DNA from: Hydractinia symbiolongicarpus
Lineage: Eukaryota; Cnidaria; Hydrozoa; Anthoathecata; Hydractiniidae
DNA length: 64,000 bases
Direction: 5' to 3'
Assembly (NCBI RefSeq): GCF_029227915.1
Contig: NC_079878.1
Location: 9,114,001-9,178,000, forward strand
This document shows, piece by piece, positions 51,201-61,640 of this stretch. Each line of letters opens with the position of its first letter. Position 1 is the first letter of the stretch. The position numbers and the translations under genes were made by a program. The notes under the pieces were generated by a model. That model did not search any database and was not told the DNA's origin. It saw only the letters and a list, made by a program, of their open reading frames with translations.

Positions 51201-54200
51201 AATAAGAAAGGCTGTAAATAAAAATAAACTGACCTGTTCCTGGGTCAACTCCAACACATTAACGTTAATATCTAAAAATAAAATAATTTGTTAGTATGAT
51301 TCACACTGTTCGCAGATACCTATCTTAAGGAAATAATTTTTGGGAGAACTAATTTTTCCGAGAAATGATTTGGGGATAAAATTTAAATTTTGCGAGAACT
51401 ATTTTAAAGACTTTTATGTAGCACACATAAAATAAAATAAAGACTGCTGAAATTGATATTCACATTTATGTCGTTCTAAGTAAATCAGTAAAAATAATAA
51501 AATAAAATTAGTGTAATTTAAAAAAAAAAATAAAAAAAAATAAAAATTAGTTTCCTTATTATCAATTGCACAAAAATTTTTATATTCCACCTTTTTTATT
51601 TCCCTCAATAGGACAGGAAATAGGTAGAATTCGATTAACCACACAAACTGCTTTAATTGTCCATATGAAAGTGTTTAGGTAAATAAGTGGTCACATCTTA
51701 GAAGTGTACCTATACCCTATGGCCACCTTGTTATGGTGGCTGCTTTTTTTAAATAACTGTTAAAAATAGCTGCTGCTCCTTCTTAAAATCAGGTAAAAAT
51801 ATGTTAACGCAAATTTTGAATGTTAAAAATTTAGAGAATCTTTATTAAATAAGAAAACAGAAACATTTATCCAAGAAAAAAAAACATCTTGTGATTGCGA
51901 ATCAAATTTGAGAGATACTTAGAGAAATCAAACTGTAGCCAAAACTTTACATACCTATATCACTCAACTCTCCATCACTTTCCTCATCAGTACCATCCCT
52001 ATCATCATCATCCGACACAGCTGTGGAATCATCATATTTGTAATGGATTTTCGCTTTTGCTTTACTTGCAGATCTTAACATTTTAGTATTTATCAAGACA
52101 AGACTAAGTTGACTAGCAGGATTAAAAGAGAACTGAGCTCTAAGTTGGTAAAATAACTAAAAACCTAAATTTTCAAAAATCCGGTATAGATTTTTCAAAG
52201 TATATAGTAACACTTTTTAATCTATAAAATTTAAAATCTTCTTTGCAATTTACTATTTTTAGCTAGTGTATAACTTCGGGCTAATTGGGAAATATGTCTT
52301 TTTTTAACTTTATTACTCCCAGTTGTATTTTTTATTGTTTTTAAAAAGCAAAAAGGGTTAGTCAGGCCATCAAAAAAATTAAGACAAAAATTTTAATTAA
52401 GTTTGAAACTTAATTAATCAAGTTTGAAAAATTAAGCAAATCAAATAGTATATTTTTACTTTTGTTTCTCCAACTGGGCCTGTTCAGCCTGTTTTCTTCC
52501 AAATGCCTCCTCAGCTTCTAACTGTTTTAAGTAGCTTTCTTCGGATGCTAAAACAAAAAAAACAGTAAAACATACTTAAAGAAAGAATAATGACTGATGA
52601 AACTCAAAAACACATTTTAGCTCAGATTAACTGCTTTTGGCTTTGATTTAAATCAAAACATCAAAATTCAATAAAAAACATATATCATTCCAGAAGGTAT
52701 ATTGCCTGTAAATATATCAGCCAGGACTTAAAATATATTCAATTTAGAACAATAATGGATACAGCAACCAATTTTTATTAGAGTAGCTAGTAAACAAAAT
52801 AAACAGGTCTTTCTTAAAAGGGGTCACAAAGAATGTTTTTAAGTTTATCAAAATAAAAACTGGTAATTCAAAGCATGCTTAAAAAAATCCTGATGTAAAA
52901 AAATAAGGACTTTGATTTTGTCTTTGTTTTTAAGTACCTCCTGTTGCATCTATTTGCACAAGTGTTCTGTATCTTTCATAGTTACATTTTCTTTCAAACT
53001 TTTCGTCTTCGGGGTCACTAAAACGGTATTGTTTTATATTCATTTATTTAGTTTGCTTTATGTATGTACACTCCATATAAATGATGCACCTGCAGTTCTT
53101 TATCCCTCAATATTAGTAATTTCAAATTACTACCAACATAAAAATATTGACTTAGGTAAGAATCGAAGATGATATTTTACCTCTCTTTAGTTTCAACCTT
53201 TTTTTCTGGTATAAAATCAAGATGTGCTCTCACATCAAACCTAAAACAAAACAGTATTCAAGTTATCAAAAGAGAAGCTTGCTCAGCAGGTCTGACTGAA
53301 TTTTTACTAGCTTTACTGAATTTGTACTAGCAATTGTACTAGCTTGTTCCTTTACACAGCATAACTGTTAGTAGACAAAAGGACCAGTTGGACAGGCAGA
53401 CCTGGGTGGAATAATTGAGATTGACAAGTGTATAAAGGAAAAGATGAAACTTTGGAAAGAGTGGAAGTCAGGTCGTAGTAAAAGTAATTACTTAGAAGCT
53501 TAGCATCGTTCTTGTACAGCCCCAGGGAATTCCACGAAGAAAACAACACGCGTGCTACACATTGCACACGTAAATCTATTTTAGAAAATTTGCGCGTGCG
53601 TTTTTCCGATTTTTTTCCTGGTTTATTTCACTCTTATCAGTCCCGTGAGTGTTATTTAAGTGGTTTAAAAGTGCTAAATAATATATTAACAAAACACCTT
53701 AGTTCGTTGTAGGAAGTAATTTATAATAGGTAAATAACATATAATTAAATTTAAACAGTGGACGAAGAGACGCTGACACGTGCCACACGTTGCACTTACT
53801 GAAATGGTCTGCCATTTTGTTTGTAGTGCTATTTATCCCCAACCTTGTTCCCAGGGTTATATTTTCTCCGTGGGTTATCTATTATCTATAAAAATGGTAA
53901 AAATGGGAGTCATTTTTTATTTATTGAGGTTTCAAGTTTTGTTTGTTAGATTTTGGGAAACGGCTTGTTTGGAATAGTTTAAAGTTGTTTTTAAATTTAA
54001 AGTTGTTCTTTAGATTTTTAAAAGTAAAACAAGTATGTTATGTTCTTTTATACAGTTAGGTATTTTAAAATAAAATGTTCAACATACATTTAATTTCACA
54101 CAGGCAGAAAAAAACACATTTAATTTAAACACGGTGTTTAATTAACGTTTTTAAAAAAATTTAATTTAACCACAAGTGATTATTAACTGTTTTTAATGAT

Positions 54201-56136
54201 ACAGTTGAAGCTGTCGATGTAAAACGATTGATTTTTGGAATACAGTTTTAAATAGTTAAATGCTTAAAGCATAGCCTTAAACGGCGACATTAACTACGCT
54301 GTAGAAAATCAACTTTTATAATTCCTTCGTTAATTTTTTTTATTTTAGGAGAGTAAGGAGCGTAATTAGCGTGTGCGATGAATCGCACGCCTGAATAGCT
54401 GTTGCACGTGTGTGGGCGCGTGCGCGTGCGATCGCACGCTTCATATGGAATTTCCTGCAGCCCCATAAGCAAAGTCAGAAGCAGAGAGAAACAGATTTGC
54501 AGATGTGTATAAGAAAGCAAGACAAACAACGAAGGCTGATCAAAATAAGTAGGCAAGAAGTATATACACTGATGAAGGTGTTTGGCTAGGACAGATGAGA
54601 AAAAGTTAGCTTGGGACAGAAAAACTTAGTTTTTTTCTTTGCTAACTAGTGGAGTCTTAATTAATTAATTAAGGTGAAAGGTAGGCTGTACGAGGTCTGC
54701 ATGAGAAGTGTTATGTTATACGGTAGTGAGAAATAGGCAGTAAAGCAAAAAGATTTTGACTGTTTAGAAAGAAATGATTTTAGAATGATTTAGGTAGATG
54801 TGTAACACCAGTTTGTTTGACAGAAAAAGTTCAGATGAGCTAAGAAGCAGGGTAAGTATGTAGTTATATTAGGTTATCCAGATAAAAAGATTGAGTTGGA
54901 TGAGACATTCAGAAATAATAAAGAAGGATTGCTAAAAAAGAAAACTATAGTTGTTATTGCAACGATGCAAGCTTTATGTAGTTTTAATTAGAAGAGAATT
55001 TGGTCCTTCTGCACAAACTTATAGAACCAGGACAAAACTGGAATGAACAGTATTTTTTAGCCTGATTTCAATGTGCATCTACATTAACCTCCAGAATTTG
55101 CACCATCAACTTTACTAGTACTGGTAGCCCATTACTAATTTCACTATACCTGTCAATCAGTATGTCTTCGTCACCTTGCCAGGGCATACTAAAATACAGA
55201 TTAACAGTAACAAAACCCGAAAAAGGTAACCCAGAACTTAATCTAGCGTTTATATATAATTCTTAATTAAAAATTTTATTAGGTTTTCTCTGAGAAGTAA
55301 ATTTATTTACCAGGCTGGGAATGCAGAATTCTGTGATTCAATTGCAATTGATAATTAAAAATCAAAGATCTGCCTGTGAAACAACAACAACAACATCAAC
55401 AACAACAAAATCAACACTTACAGTTGGCCATCAGTATTGTTGACAGATGAGCTTTCTCCAAGCATATGAAATTTACATTTCTGACCATGGATTCTAATCA
55501 ACTGATGAGGATCCATTCTCTAAAGCAAAAGAAATGAAGATAAATTATGATTTTAGTATACTACATTTCCATGATATTGACCAAAGTACTCAATAAAACT
55601 GAATGTGAAGTCAGCTTGAAAAATTTTACACACTTTAATACCGTAACAACAGTAGTCTGGGATTACTGTAGACGACTTGCCATTATTTTTCTGTTACAAT
55701 TAGAACTTTTTTGGACACCCATGTTTTTAAGTTAGCTGTACTTCCCTCAAGATAATGTTTTACTTGCTTATTAACCTGTATATAAATATTCTTATACACT
55801 TATAATGATCTGTATTTAAAAAATAAGCTCCAATAACAAATTTTATTTGACAAGAATGGCTTTATAGAAACAAATAACATTACGTAGGTTTCTTGTGGCT
55901 TCGTTCTACACCAACAACTAAAAGAATTTTAGTTTTACCACAAAATAATCAAGATAAATGCAAACACAATAAACAGAGGAAAAAAACAAATTAACAAGCT
56001 GATAAGTGTGAAAATGAAAAGTAAAATCTTTACCTACCATTTTTGAGTAAAAAGCCTGCCTTCGTTCAGCCCTTTTTTTATAATCAATGAGAATTCCCCG
56101 CAACTTTTTTTCTTGTTTCCTTGCCTCCTGCCACAT
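42234..56136 (-). CDS. CLASRP: CLASRP (CLK4-associating SR-rich protein / SFRS16), 19 coding exons
   Basis: Exons: 56038-56136, 55422-55519, 55150-55188, 53181-53240, 52938-53017, 52460-52547, 51955-52073, 51234-51271, 50719-50777, 50532-50610, 50179-50249, 49168-49296, 48031-48747, 47566-47593, 46885-46945, 46736-46794, 42959-43005, 42555-42592, 42234-42292. All join in phase with GT-AG sites to 655 residues; the human protein is similar in length. The start MWQEARKQEKKLRG matches the SWAP N-terminal domain. CNYERYRTLVQ, the acidic DDDDRDGTDEESDG with DIDINVNVLELTQEQ, EEKIEFITEFGGDI, the RS domain (exon 48031-48747, about 238 codons) and the C-terminal coiled coil LTPREKMKLRMQKMLNKQ follow in family order. 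The end is KSRSRS-rich. The family acts in the nucleus in alternative splicing and binds CLK kinases. Oddities: the RS tail includes a 9-residue tandem repeat; the 3.7-kb intron 16 hosts two opposite-strand genes; intron 3 holds a LINE relic; and intron 13 is a minisatellite. The exon 7 acceptor (TACTAAAATGTTAAG) is weak in pyrimidines but phase-consistent. Confidence 0.94.
43834..45213 (+). CDS. Secreted SGNH/GDSL-type hydrolase (459 aa), nested in CLASRP intron 16
   Basis: Single-exon gene. The frame is open from 43636, but the Met at 43834 is chosen because a hydrophobic signal/anchor follows at once (MLINRSLFKIFANIVLICYV). Catalytic blocks of the SGNH fold follow: IFGESVSVGADLG (nucleophile Ser about residue 100), AVGGVATDYF (block II Gly about 145), LWEFNINDAS (block III Asn about 175) and TKDHPSILAHAHM (Asp-x-His pair about 258). 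The C-terminal third (PSPKFVKNDHYDTTCWTAVTF onward) is probably a beta-sandwich module, with several N-glycosylation sites and a Cys-containing end (HICAVIIC). The substrate is unknown; family members cleave ester or acyl bonds, and some close relatives in animals act on glycans. It is transcribed opposite to its host gene CLASRP. An intronless nested gene could have arisen by retroposition or by transfer. Confidence 0.75.
   Translation: MLINRSLFKIFANIVLICYVTPYMDRIEMLRKLRVQIERPATELWSYNKYYPSIESMFLTEEVIEESVSNHGKLSEEAIKKQFLKALTGQDVNLYIFGESVSVGADLGENNIENIYHYALADWWNKTIGNVTGSKMIRRVLAVGGVATDYFDRCWTEYLEDNETFDIALWEFNINDASFTNGTSVERFTRSVFSKFNRLDLLFTIFYTKNLLAAKRHSLNEDIVKDNAEYYNLTCINIEPMTNHSTEKLELQHMYTKDHPSILAHAHMALSLISYYTRVLLRLLDSLVDEDTNDKKYLNLTLPSPKFVKNDHYDTTCWTAVTFDFNNYNLKHSLFALSANASKGFKQVLDGWKDVPEIRSDMTGGYKTSEANEHLYLTFNVTRNENQQSREVSLAFRGEPNTYTSIEMIKHALVEAKYNITSRSAGLQVIPLGVFSKGRWTLHVESIRGGIHICAVIIC
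45518..46159 (+). pseudogene. Truncated tandem copy of the SGNH hydrolase (213 codons)
   Basis: Aligns with the last 40-45% of the gene at 43834: YHPSKLAHAHM against DHPSILAHAHM, NDYYDTTCWTAVTFDFNN, the LKHSLFALSAN block and the CAIIIC end. The catalytic Asp of the D-x-H pair is Tyr here, and no GES or NIND block is found in the 300 bp upstream. The copy thus lacks the enzyme core but keeps an open C-terminal module, with a few in-frame length differences. It may be a pseudogene. It could also be a surviving non-enzymatic gene or the last exon of a gene whose 5' part was lost. The open frame over 213 codons with many substitutions suggests some past constraint. Confidence 0.6.
46160..46735. 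other. CLASRP intron 16, remainder
   Basis: Between the truncated SGNH copy and CLASRP exon 16. No exon fits here; the ORF on the minus strand has no motif. Confidence 0.5.
47645..48006. repeat. 41-bp minisatellite, about 8.5 copies, in CLASRP intron 13
   Basis: Eight full units of 41 bp (47645-47972) plus a decayed partial unit, each with the core AGCGCGTTGTAACGTAAGTT. Units differ by a few substitutions, with no length change. The array fills most of the 437-bp intron between exons 48031-48747 and 47566-47593. Each unit read on the minus strand contains AACTTACGTTACAACGCGCT, without a clear donor. Confidence 0.92.
48090..48260 (-). repeat. 27-bp coding tandem repeat in the CLASRP RS domain
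   Basis: The 27-bp unit GAACGACTTCGCGAACGTCT plus seven bases repeats in frame, encoding about four to five copies of KERRSRSRS and variants. It extends the RS domain at its C-terminal side and lies directly next to the splice donor of the same exon (48030). Confidence 0.85.
54369..54442. repeat. GC-rich hairpin cluster with GCGTGCGATCGCACGC
   Basis: Contains a perfect 16-bp palindrome (54424-54439) and an inverted pair GCGTGTGCGAT / ATCGCACGC (54370-54390). The same motif family occurs at 62553-62640. Located in CLASRP intron 3. Confidence 0.7.
54560..54960 (+). pseudogene. LINE reverse transcriptase C-terminal relic
   Basis: The conceptual translation with stops and shifts reads VKGRLYEVCMRSVMLYGSE, AVKQKDFDCLERND and a basic tail, the same thumb/C-terminal block as the better copy at 59784-60182. 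It lies in CLASRP intron 3, on the strand opposite to the gene. Non-functional. Confidence 0.7.
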
Positions 56137-59100
56137 CTTGATTTTTTATTATTTAACTGTTTGTTAAAAAAGATATTCCTAAAAAGTAATTAAAAATGTG
56201 CTGCTTATTGTTAATAAGCTGAAAGAATGAATAGTACAGTACTGGGATCCGGACACTTAACACCATCGACTGTGCACCATGCACGAAGCATACGATCCAT
56301 CCTACTATCGAAATAAAATTTTTAAGCACTATGAACACTGCGATCTATCGTTCTAATTATGTTGCAATATCAACAATCTTACAATATTGACTTTATAATT
56401 TAAAAAAAAATCTAATCTGGCTTATTGTTTTTTTATATATATAAATAGAATGGCTTACCAGAAGAAAAAATATAGCATACTATAATAATTTTCAGTTAAA
56501 CCATTAAAATGGGTCATAGAAAGCAAAAACATTGTTTAAGTATGGGATATGAGCATTAGTGGTTCTTTAATGGAGTTGTAAATCACAGAAGTCGTCAAAG
56601 ACACAGTTCTACAGAGGCGTAACTGTAAAGAACTAAGGGCAGGTCTTACTTGTTGTTTGCTGCATTGTGCAGAAGAGAAACTTGGAGGAGCATATTATTC
56701 TGGGCCTCTTTTTGGTATACAATGGTAGAACTTGTAGAAGTATTCTTCCTTTAGTTTGTCAATTTTGTCATAAATGTGACCTGCATTGTAAAATTTTTTC
56801 ATGGAAATTCTGTAGAGGGACCTTCATCAATGACGTTTTTACATTTTGATGATTATTTCATTGCATAAAGAATAAAAACAAATTTCACCAGAACCGAAAC
56901 TTGTATATTTAACAGAACAAACGACCTGAACAGCTCACTGTTGAGGAGATTGATGTGCAACTGTGAGGGTATGACATTTTCTATACAGTACAATGTGAGA
57001 CCATGTGTGCCATAAAGTAGGTCAATATGCTGCTAATTTGTTGATATAAATTCTAACAGTCTAGCCGCCTGCTGATATTTCACTTTGTGCAGTAGCTGTT
57101 CACCATTATTGTTTTGGTTTTTATATTGAAGCAAAACATACTATGGAAGCAGATTATGAAAACAACCTGTTTATAAACAGGACAGCTGGATTACGTACGC
57201 ATGGGCTGATTGTTTTTTTTGCCCTGATTATGTCGTGGTGACTGGATTATGAACGCTGATAAAATCGCTGCAGGCTGTGATTGGCATTTTCGTTGAACTT
57301 TTGTTAATGAAACATTGACTAATAATTGTCCCTAGGCATAGCGAGAAACACTCTTGACGTAATTCTTAGTCTAAACTCCTCTTGTGAGTGCATTTCGACA
57401 TAATATAGTTTGAAGTAACTAAATTTCACTGAACTTTTTGCTTGTTAGAAGTGATGACAAATGATATAAAATCCGGACGGTACTGATTATGCTTGTTCTA
57501 TAAGTGAGGAATAGCGTAAAAGTGTAGCTAGATAGATAAGTAGATAGATGTGCATATTTTATATACATTGCTAGCCTCACAAATATATCCTGATATATAT
57601 AGCCTGCCTATTATTTCCAGGAGGGGCCATGGCTTAGATGGAGAGTCCTAGAGTATTTAATGCTCATTTTGAGCTATGCAGACTCAATTAGGTCACGCGC
57701 TCTACTAGACAACTCCCGGCAACATCTAATGGCCCCCACTGGAAAGAATTGTAATTGTTGTCTAAAAGCAAAGCGACTTTTTTGGGCATGCCACTAATAA
57801 TAATATAAATAATATAAAAGCGTTGCACATAAGCCTGCTCTATTGTGTTGTTTTTATGTATTTTCTGACCTGTTTATATATCAGGGCAAGCTGCTGGGAA
57901 TGCGCAGAATTCATTATAATTCGGACAGAACATATACATGACTATAGGAAGATTAATATAATGGAATCTAAAAATAAAAAAAAGAACTCCACTGTAAAAT
58001 TAGCTCTATGATGAGGAGCTTATTATACATATGTATCGCAATTATCTAGCTCAAAACAGGCTAATAATATTGATTCTCCCCAACTGTTTGTCATTAAGTT
58101 TGATTTGACATGTTACTTATGACAAAAAATCAAAGTTTTTTAAGAATCTTGGAAAGCAGAAAAACTAAAATATCTAAAATACTGCTGCTGCACTGCAGGA
58201 ATCGGGAAGAGTTGGACAATGCTGATGTAGAAAAAAAAAGTGGAAAGTCTTTTTGGATATCGTTACGCAAAGAAGATGCACCATTACTTTGGCGCCATTT
58301 TACATACTGCGCACATGATTTCGTGTCCTTCAGTGTTGGATGCGCGCACGTGATATCAAGCGGTTTTTATACATTGCACAATTATAAATTTAAAAAGGCA
58401 ATTAATTTTAAGTTTTAAGCCTCTAAATTATATAAACCTCTCGGCTCTATAGTAAAATTATAAACAGAGAGCATCGTTAGGAAGCTAGACACATTTCAAA
58501 GCATTATATGTCTTAGATTTTTATTAATTTATATCTCATTTTCAAAGAGAGTAAAAGCTGGTACACGACCCTGGGGTATCAAACGTCGTGCAGTTTCCAT
58601 GAAAAATATGTAAACACAAACAAATAAGCCATGCCGCTTTAGAGAAATCCGAAATCTTTTTGTTCTGTGCTTTTAAATTTTGGGCTGTTAGTAGCTATTA
58701 TACTCTGTATATTTATTGCATATTAAACTTCTTACTACTCACCAATTTCACGGAGCATGAATGATTTATATTATTTCTAGGACAGACAATGGGCAACTCG
58801 ATGTGACAGCTAGCTCTCCCTGCGGGTTCTAGCTACAACCCTCCTTAAAATATTCTGAGACAAGTAATGTGGTAATTTTCGAAGTTCATAAGTTATTATT
58901 TGGCCTCTTTCCTTGTGTACAATTAGTTTTGTTCTGAACTTTGGATCACTACCTTAGCAGAAGCAAATTTAAACGATTTCTGTAGCTGATGGCCTGAAAA
59001 GAAATAGATCATTGTTATAAAAGATTTTTTTTTCACAAATTTTAATTATATACAATCCATATTTTGTTACCCATCTTTGTTAATTCTTTAGTAAAATTGC

Positions 59101-59145
59101 AGTAATATATACATTAAACCATCTATTGAAAAAGAAAGTATTTCA
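56137..59145. other. Region upstream of CLASRP
   Basis: About 3 kb between the CLASRP start codon and the putative plus-strand exon at 59146. No exon with motifs; it presumably contains the CLASRP promoter, but no TATA or other box can be singled out. A GGCTTAGATGG...GGTCACGCGC segment at 57625-57700 resembles a tRNA-derived SINE only weakly. Confidence 0.4.
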
Positions 59146-59285
59146 ATGTCTTGTTCAAGTAATAATCTGTCAGAACTTGCCATATCAGCTCGAAGGACTG
59201 AATCGTTAGATGCTTCTGAAATATCCCAACTTGTCACAAATCAAACTTATGACTTGTTTGGAAGAGTCCATATTGCGCACATTAT
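59146..59285 (+). CDS. Putative first coding exon of an unknown gene
   Basis: ATG at 59146 opens a frame of 46 codons plus 2 bases, ending at a good donor (TTAT|GTAAGTATA at 59286). The product begins MSCSSNNLSELAISARRTES and ends YDLFGRVHIAHI; it is Ser-rich and then amphipathic. Codon use is clearly more protein-like than the flanks. I do not recognise it and could not find the next exon, because the LINE at 59.6-61.6 kb interrupts the downstream region. It may also be a non-first exon if an acceptor lies upstream of the ATG. Confidence 0.45.
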
Positions 59286-59654
59286 GTAAGTATATACAGT
59301 ATCATTTAAATGTAACTTCATCACGCTCACACAACTTTTTAGCAGCTCCGTTGTTTTTTTAAATTAATTGTTGAGAATTCTTGAATTTAGGAAAGTTTAT
59401 GTCTTACATGTTAGTAATTGTTTCTACACAAAACATTTATGTTATATCTTGTTTTTATGTGCAATGTGTTGTGATATTTTGTTTTTTTCTGTATGCACCA
59501 TTAACGTTTTATACACAAACGTAATATTCTACCCATTATTATTATTCTGTCAAATTATGTCAGAAGATTTTTGTAGAATTTTATTTATAAAGGCAGAAAA
59601 TATCATTAAAAACTAATAGATACAATAAATTGATGCTTGATAATAAACCCTTTT

Positions 59655-61640
59655 GTGTTTTCTCTTCAGCAGCTATCTGCTGTAATATATTGTCTTAGGC
59701 AATTAACATACCAAAATTTCCTTATAACCTCCTGCCAAGTCTTTCTCGGTCTGCCTCTGGGTTTTGCCCCAGGAACTATCAAGTCAATTCAATCTTCCTA
59801 TCTGGATAACATCTTTAATTCTACGGATACTTAGCCTGCTTCTTAGCTCATCTAAACTCTTTCTGTCCCTCAGACTGGCGTTACACATCCACCTAACCAT
59901 TCTCATCTCATTCCTTTCTAAACGATCAAGATCTTCCCGCTTCACTGCCCATGTCCCACTACCGTACAACATAACACTCCTTACACAGGCCTCATACAAA
60001 CTACCTTTTACCTCAATTGACAAGACTCTGCTAGTCAACAAACGAAGTAACTCTCTGAACTTTTTCCAAGCAGAACCTATCCTGCAAGTAACACTTCTTC
60101 CAACGCCCCCTTCACTGCACAACATATTACCTAAGTAACAGAAGTTCTCAACTATCTCTAACCAGCCACTGTTGTACATCATTGAAGCTGGAAATACTTC
60201 ATTCTCTGTAATCTCACCTTTGCAACGCTTGCATACAAACTGAATGCAGCTCTTAACCTTCCACCAATATTACTGCACTTCTTATGTACCCAATGCTTGC
60301 AAGTCTGACAAAAAATTGAGTTACTACCAACCCCTTTCCTGCAAACTCCACAAGGCCACTTTCCAACTACAAGGTCACACTTGGCTGCAATGCTACTAAT
60401 CTTCCATCGACTCTGCTATGAGAACCAAATCATCTGCATACAATAACTCACATGGACAACCTGTTCTGAACTCCATCGACAGCGCTTCAAAGACTAGAAC
60501 AAACAACAAAGGACTAAGTACAAAACCCTGATGTTGGCTATTATAAGCATCAGCTCAACATTCGTTTTCCATGGTAGCATCGATTAAATAGGGCATATTA
60601 ATCATCTATTAATCTGATCCATAGACTGTTAAAAAACTTGAATTCCTCTAGATCAAGTCCTTATTACCTCCTACCAAGTTTTTATTGGTTTACTTCTGGG
60701 TTTTACCCTAGGAACTATCAAGTCTCTACACTTTCTTACCCAATTATCTTCCTTCATCCTTTCCTAGTACTCCGACTAACTTGCCAATATAAATGCTGAG
60801 AGGTAAACATGCTTATATCTATAAGAACAAAGTACCCAATCACGCACCCAAAGCTCATACAACCTACTTTATATTAAGAAAGCGACTCTATATTTTTTTT
60901 CTAAGCAGAGCATATTCTTCTTCCAACACCCTTTCAACACCCTACCCGTCATATCTCCTAAGTGACAAGTTCTCAACTATCTTGAATGACTCATTGTTAT
61001 ATTTGGCAATTTTGTTGTCTAAAATCTCACTATTGCAATTGCATACAAACTATATCAGCTCTTAACTACCACTGCACTTCCAACACCCTACCCGTTATAT
61101 CTCCTAAGTGACAAGTTCTCAACTATCTTGAATGACTCATTGTTATATTTGGCAATTTTGTTGTCTAAAATCTCACTATTGCAATTGCATACAAACTATA
61201 TCAGCTCTTAACTACCACTGCACTTCTCATGTAAGTCTGACAAAAAATTGAATTACTAATCTCTTTCCTGCAACCACAAGGCCTTGCTGTACATACACTG
61301 AATTTTCTTAACTAGCCACTCCTTCACACCTAATTTTCTTATAATCCAACAAAAAACTTTATGTGGCAGTCTATCAAAAGCTTTTCGTAAGTCTACAAAA
61401 GCGATATAAAGATTTCTCTCTTACCTAAATGTTTTCCTAAAGCTGTCTGAGTGAAAATATTGCATCAACAACAAAATCAAATTGTATCCTATCTAGATCA
61501 ACTCTTGTTTTAAGTAACTTGTCAATCACTCTTTCAATAACTTTCATTACTTGATTAACCAACTTTCATTTTATGTAATTACCTCCGTCTAAGGCATCAC
61601 CCTTACCCTTGAAACAATTGACTATCACTTGTGATGGCAC
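59655..61640 (-). mobile_element. Non-LTR retrotransposon (LINE), 5'-incomplete and rearranged
   Basis: Read on the minus strand: RT finger/palm pieces (IYIAFVDLRKAFDRLPHKV, about 61345-61410), then a duplicated and scrambled middle, then PLSPLLF-like and the catalytic LLYADDLVLIAES (YADD at 60429-60440). A Cys-rich zinc-binding insert follows (CGVCRKGVGSNSIFCQTC, about 60240-60370), then the thumb region in an open 132-codon segment (59784-60182: NFCYLGNMLCSEGGVG ... LYEACVRSVMLYGSGTWAVK). Frame breaks are present, so it is dead. The order RT, zinc insert, thumb is known in a widespread animal LINE family often seen as 'endonuclease-reverse transcriptase' fragments. The endonuclease domain is absent. 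Confidence 0.88.
60931..61222. repeat. 146-bp tandem duplication inside the LINE
   Basis: Two nearly identical 146-bp units, the first containing CCTACCCGTCATATCTCCTA from 60941 and the second from 61087. High identity indicates a recent duplication (or an assembly duplication) of LINE sequence that was already degenerate. Confidence 0.88.

Noticed and set aside
51955-52081. ATG at 52081 as the start of a separate acidic protein
   Set aside because: The upstream exon at 52460-52547 joins in phase through an acceptor at 52074, and the combined sequence matches CLASRP, so the ATG falls in the intron.
57622-57770. tRNA-derived SINE (A-box-like TGGCTTAGATGG)
   Set aside because: No convincing B box at the right distance and no tRNA fold; left unannotated.
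59764-60138. Plus-strand ORF antisense to the LINE
   Set aside because: Shadow of the minus-strand reverse transcriptase thumb region.
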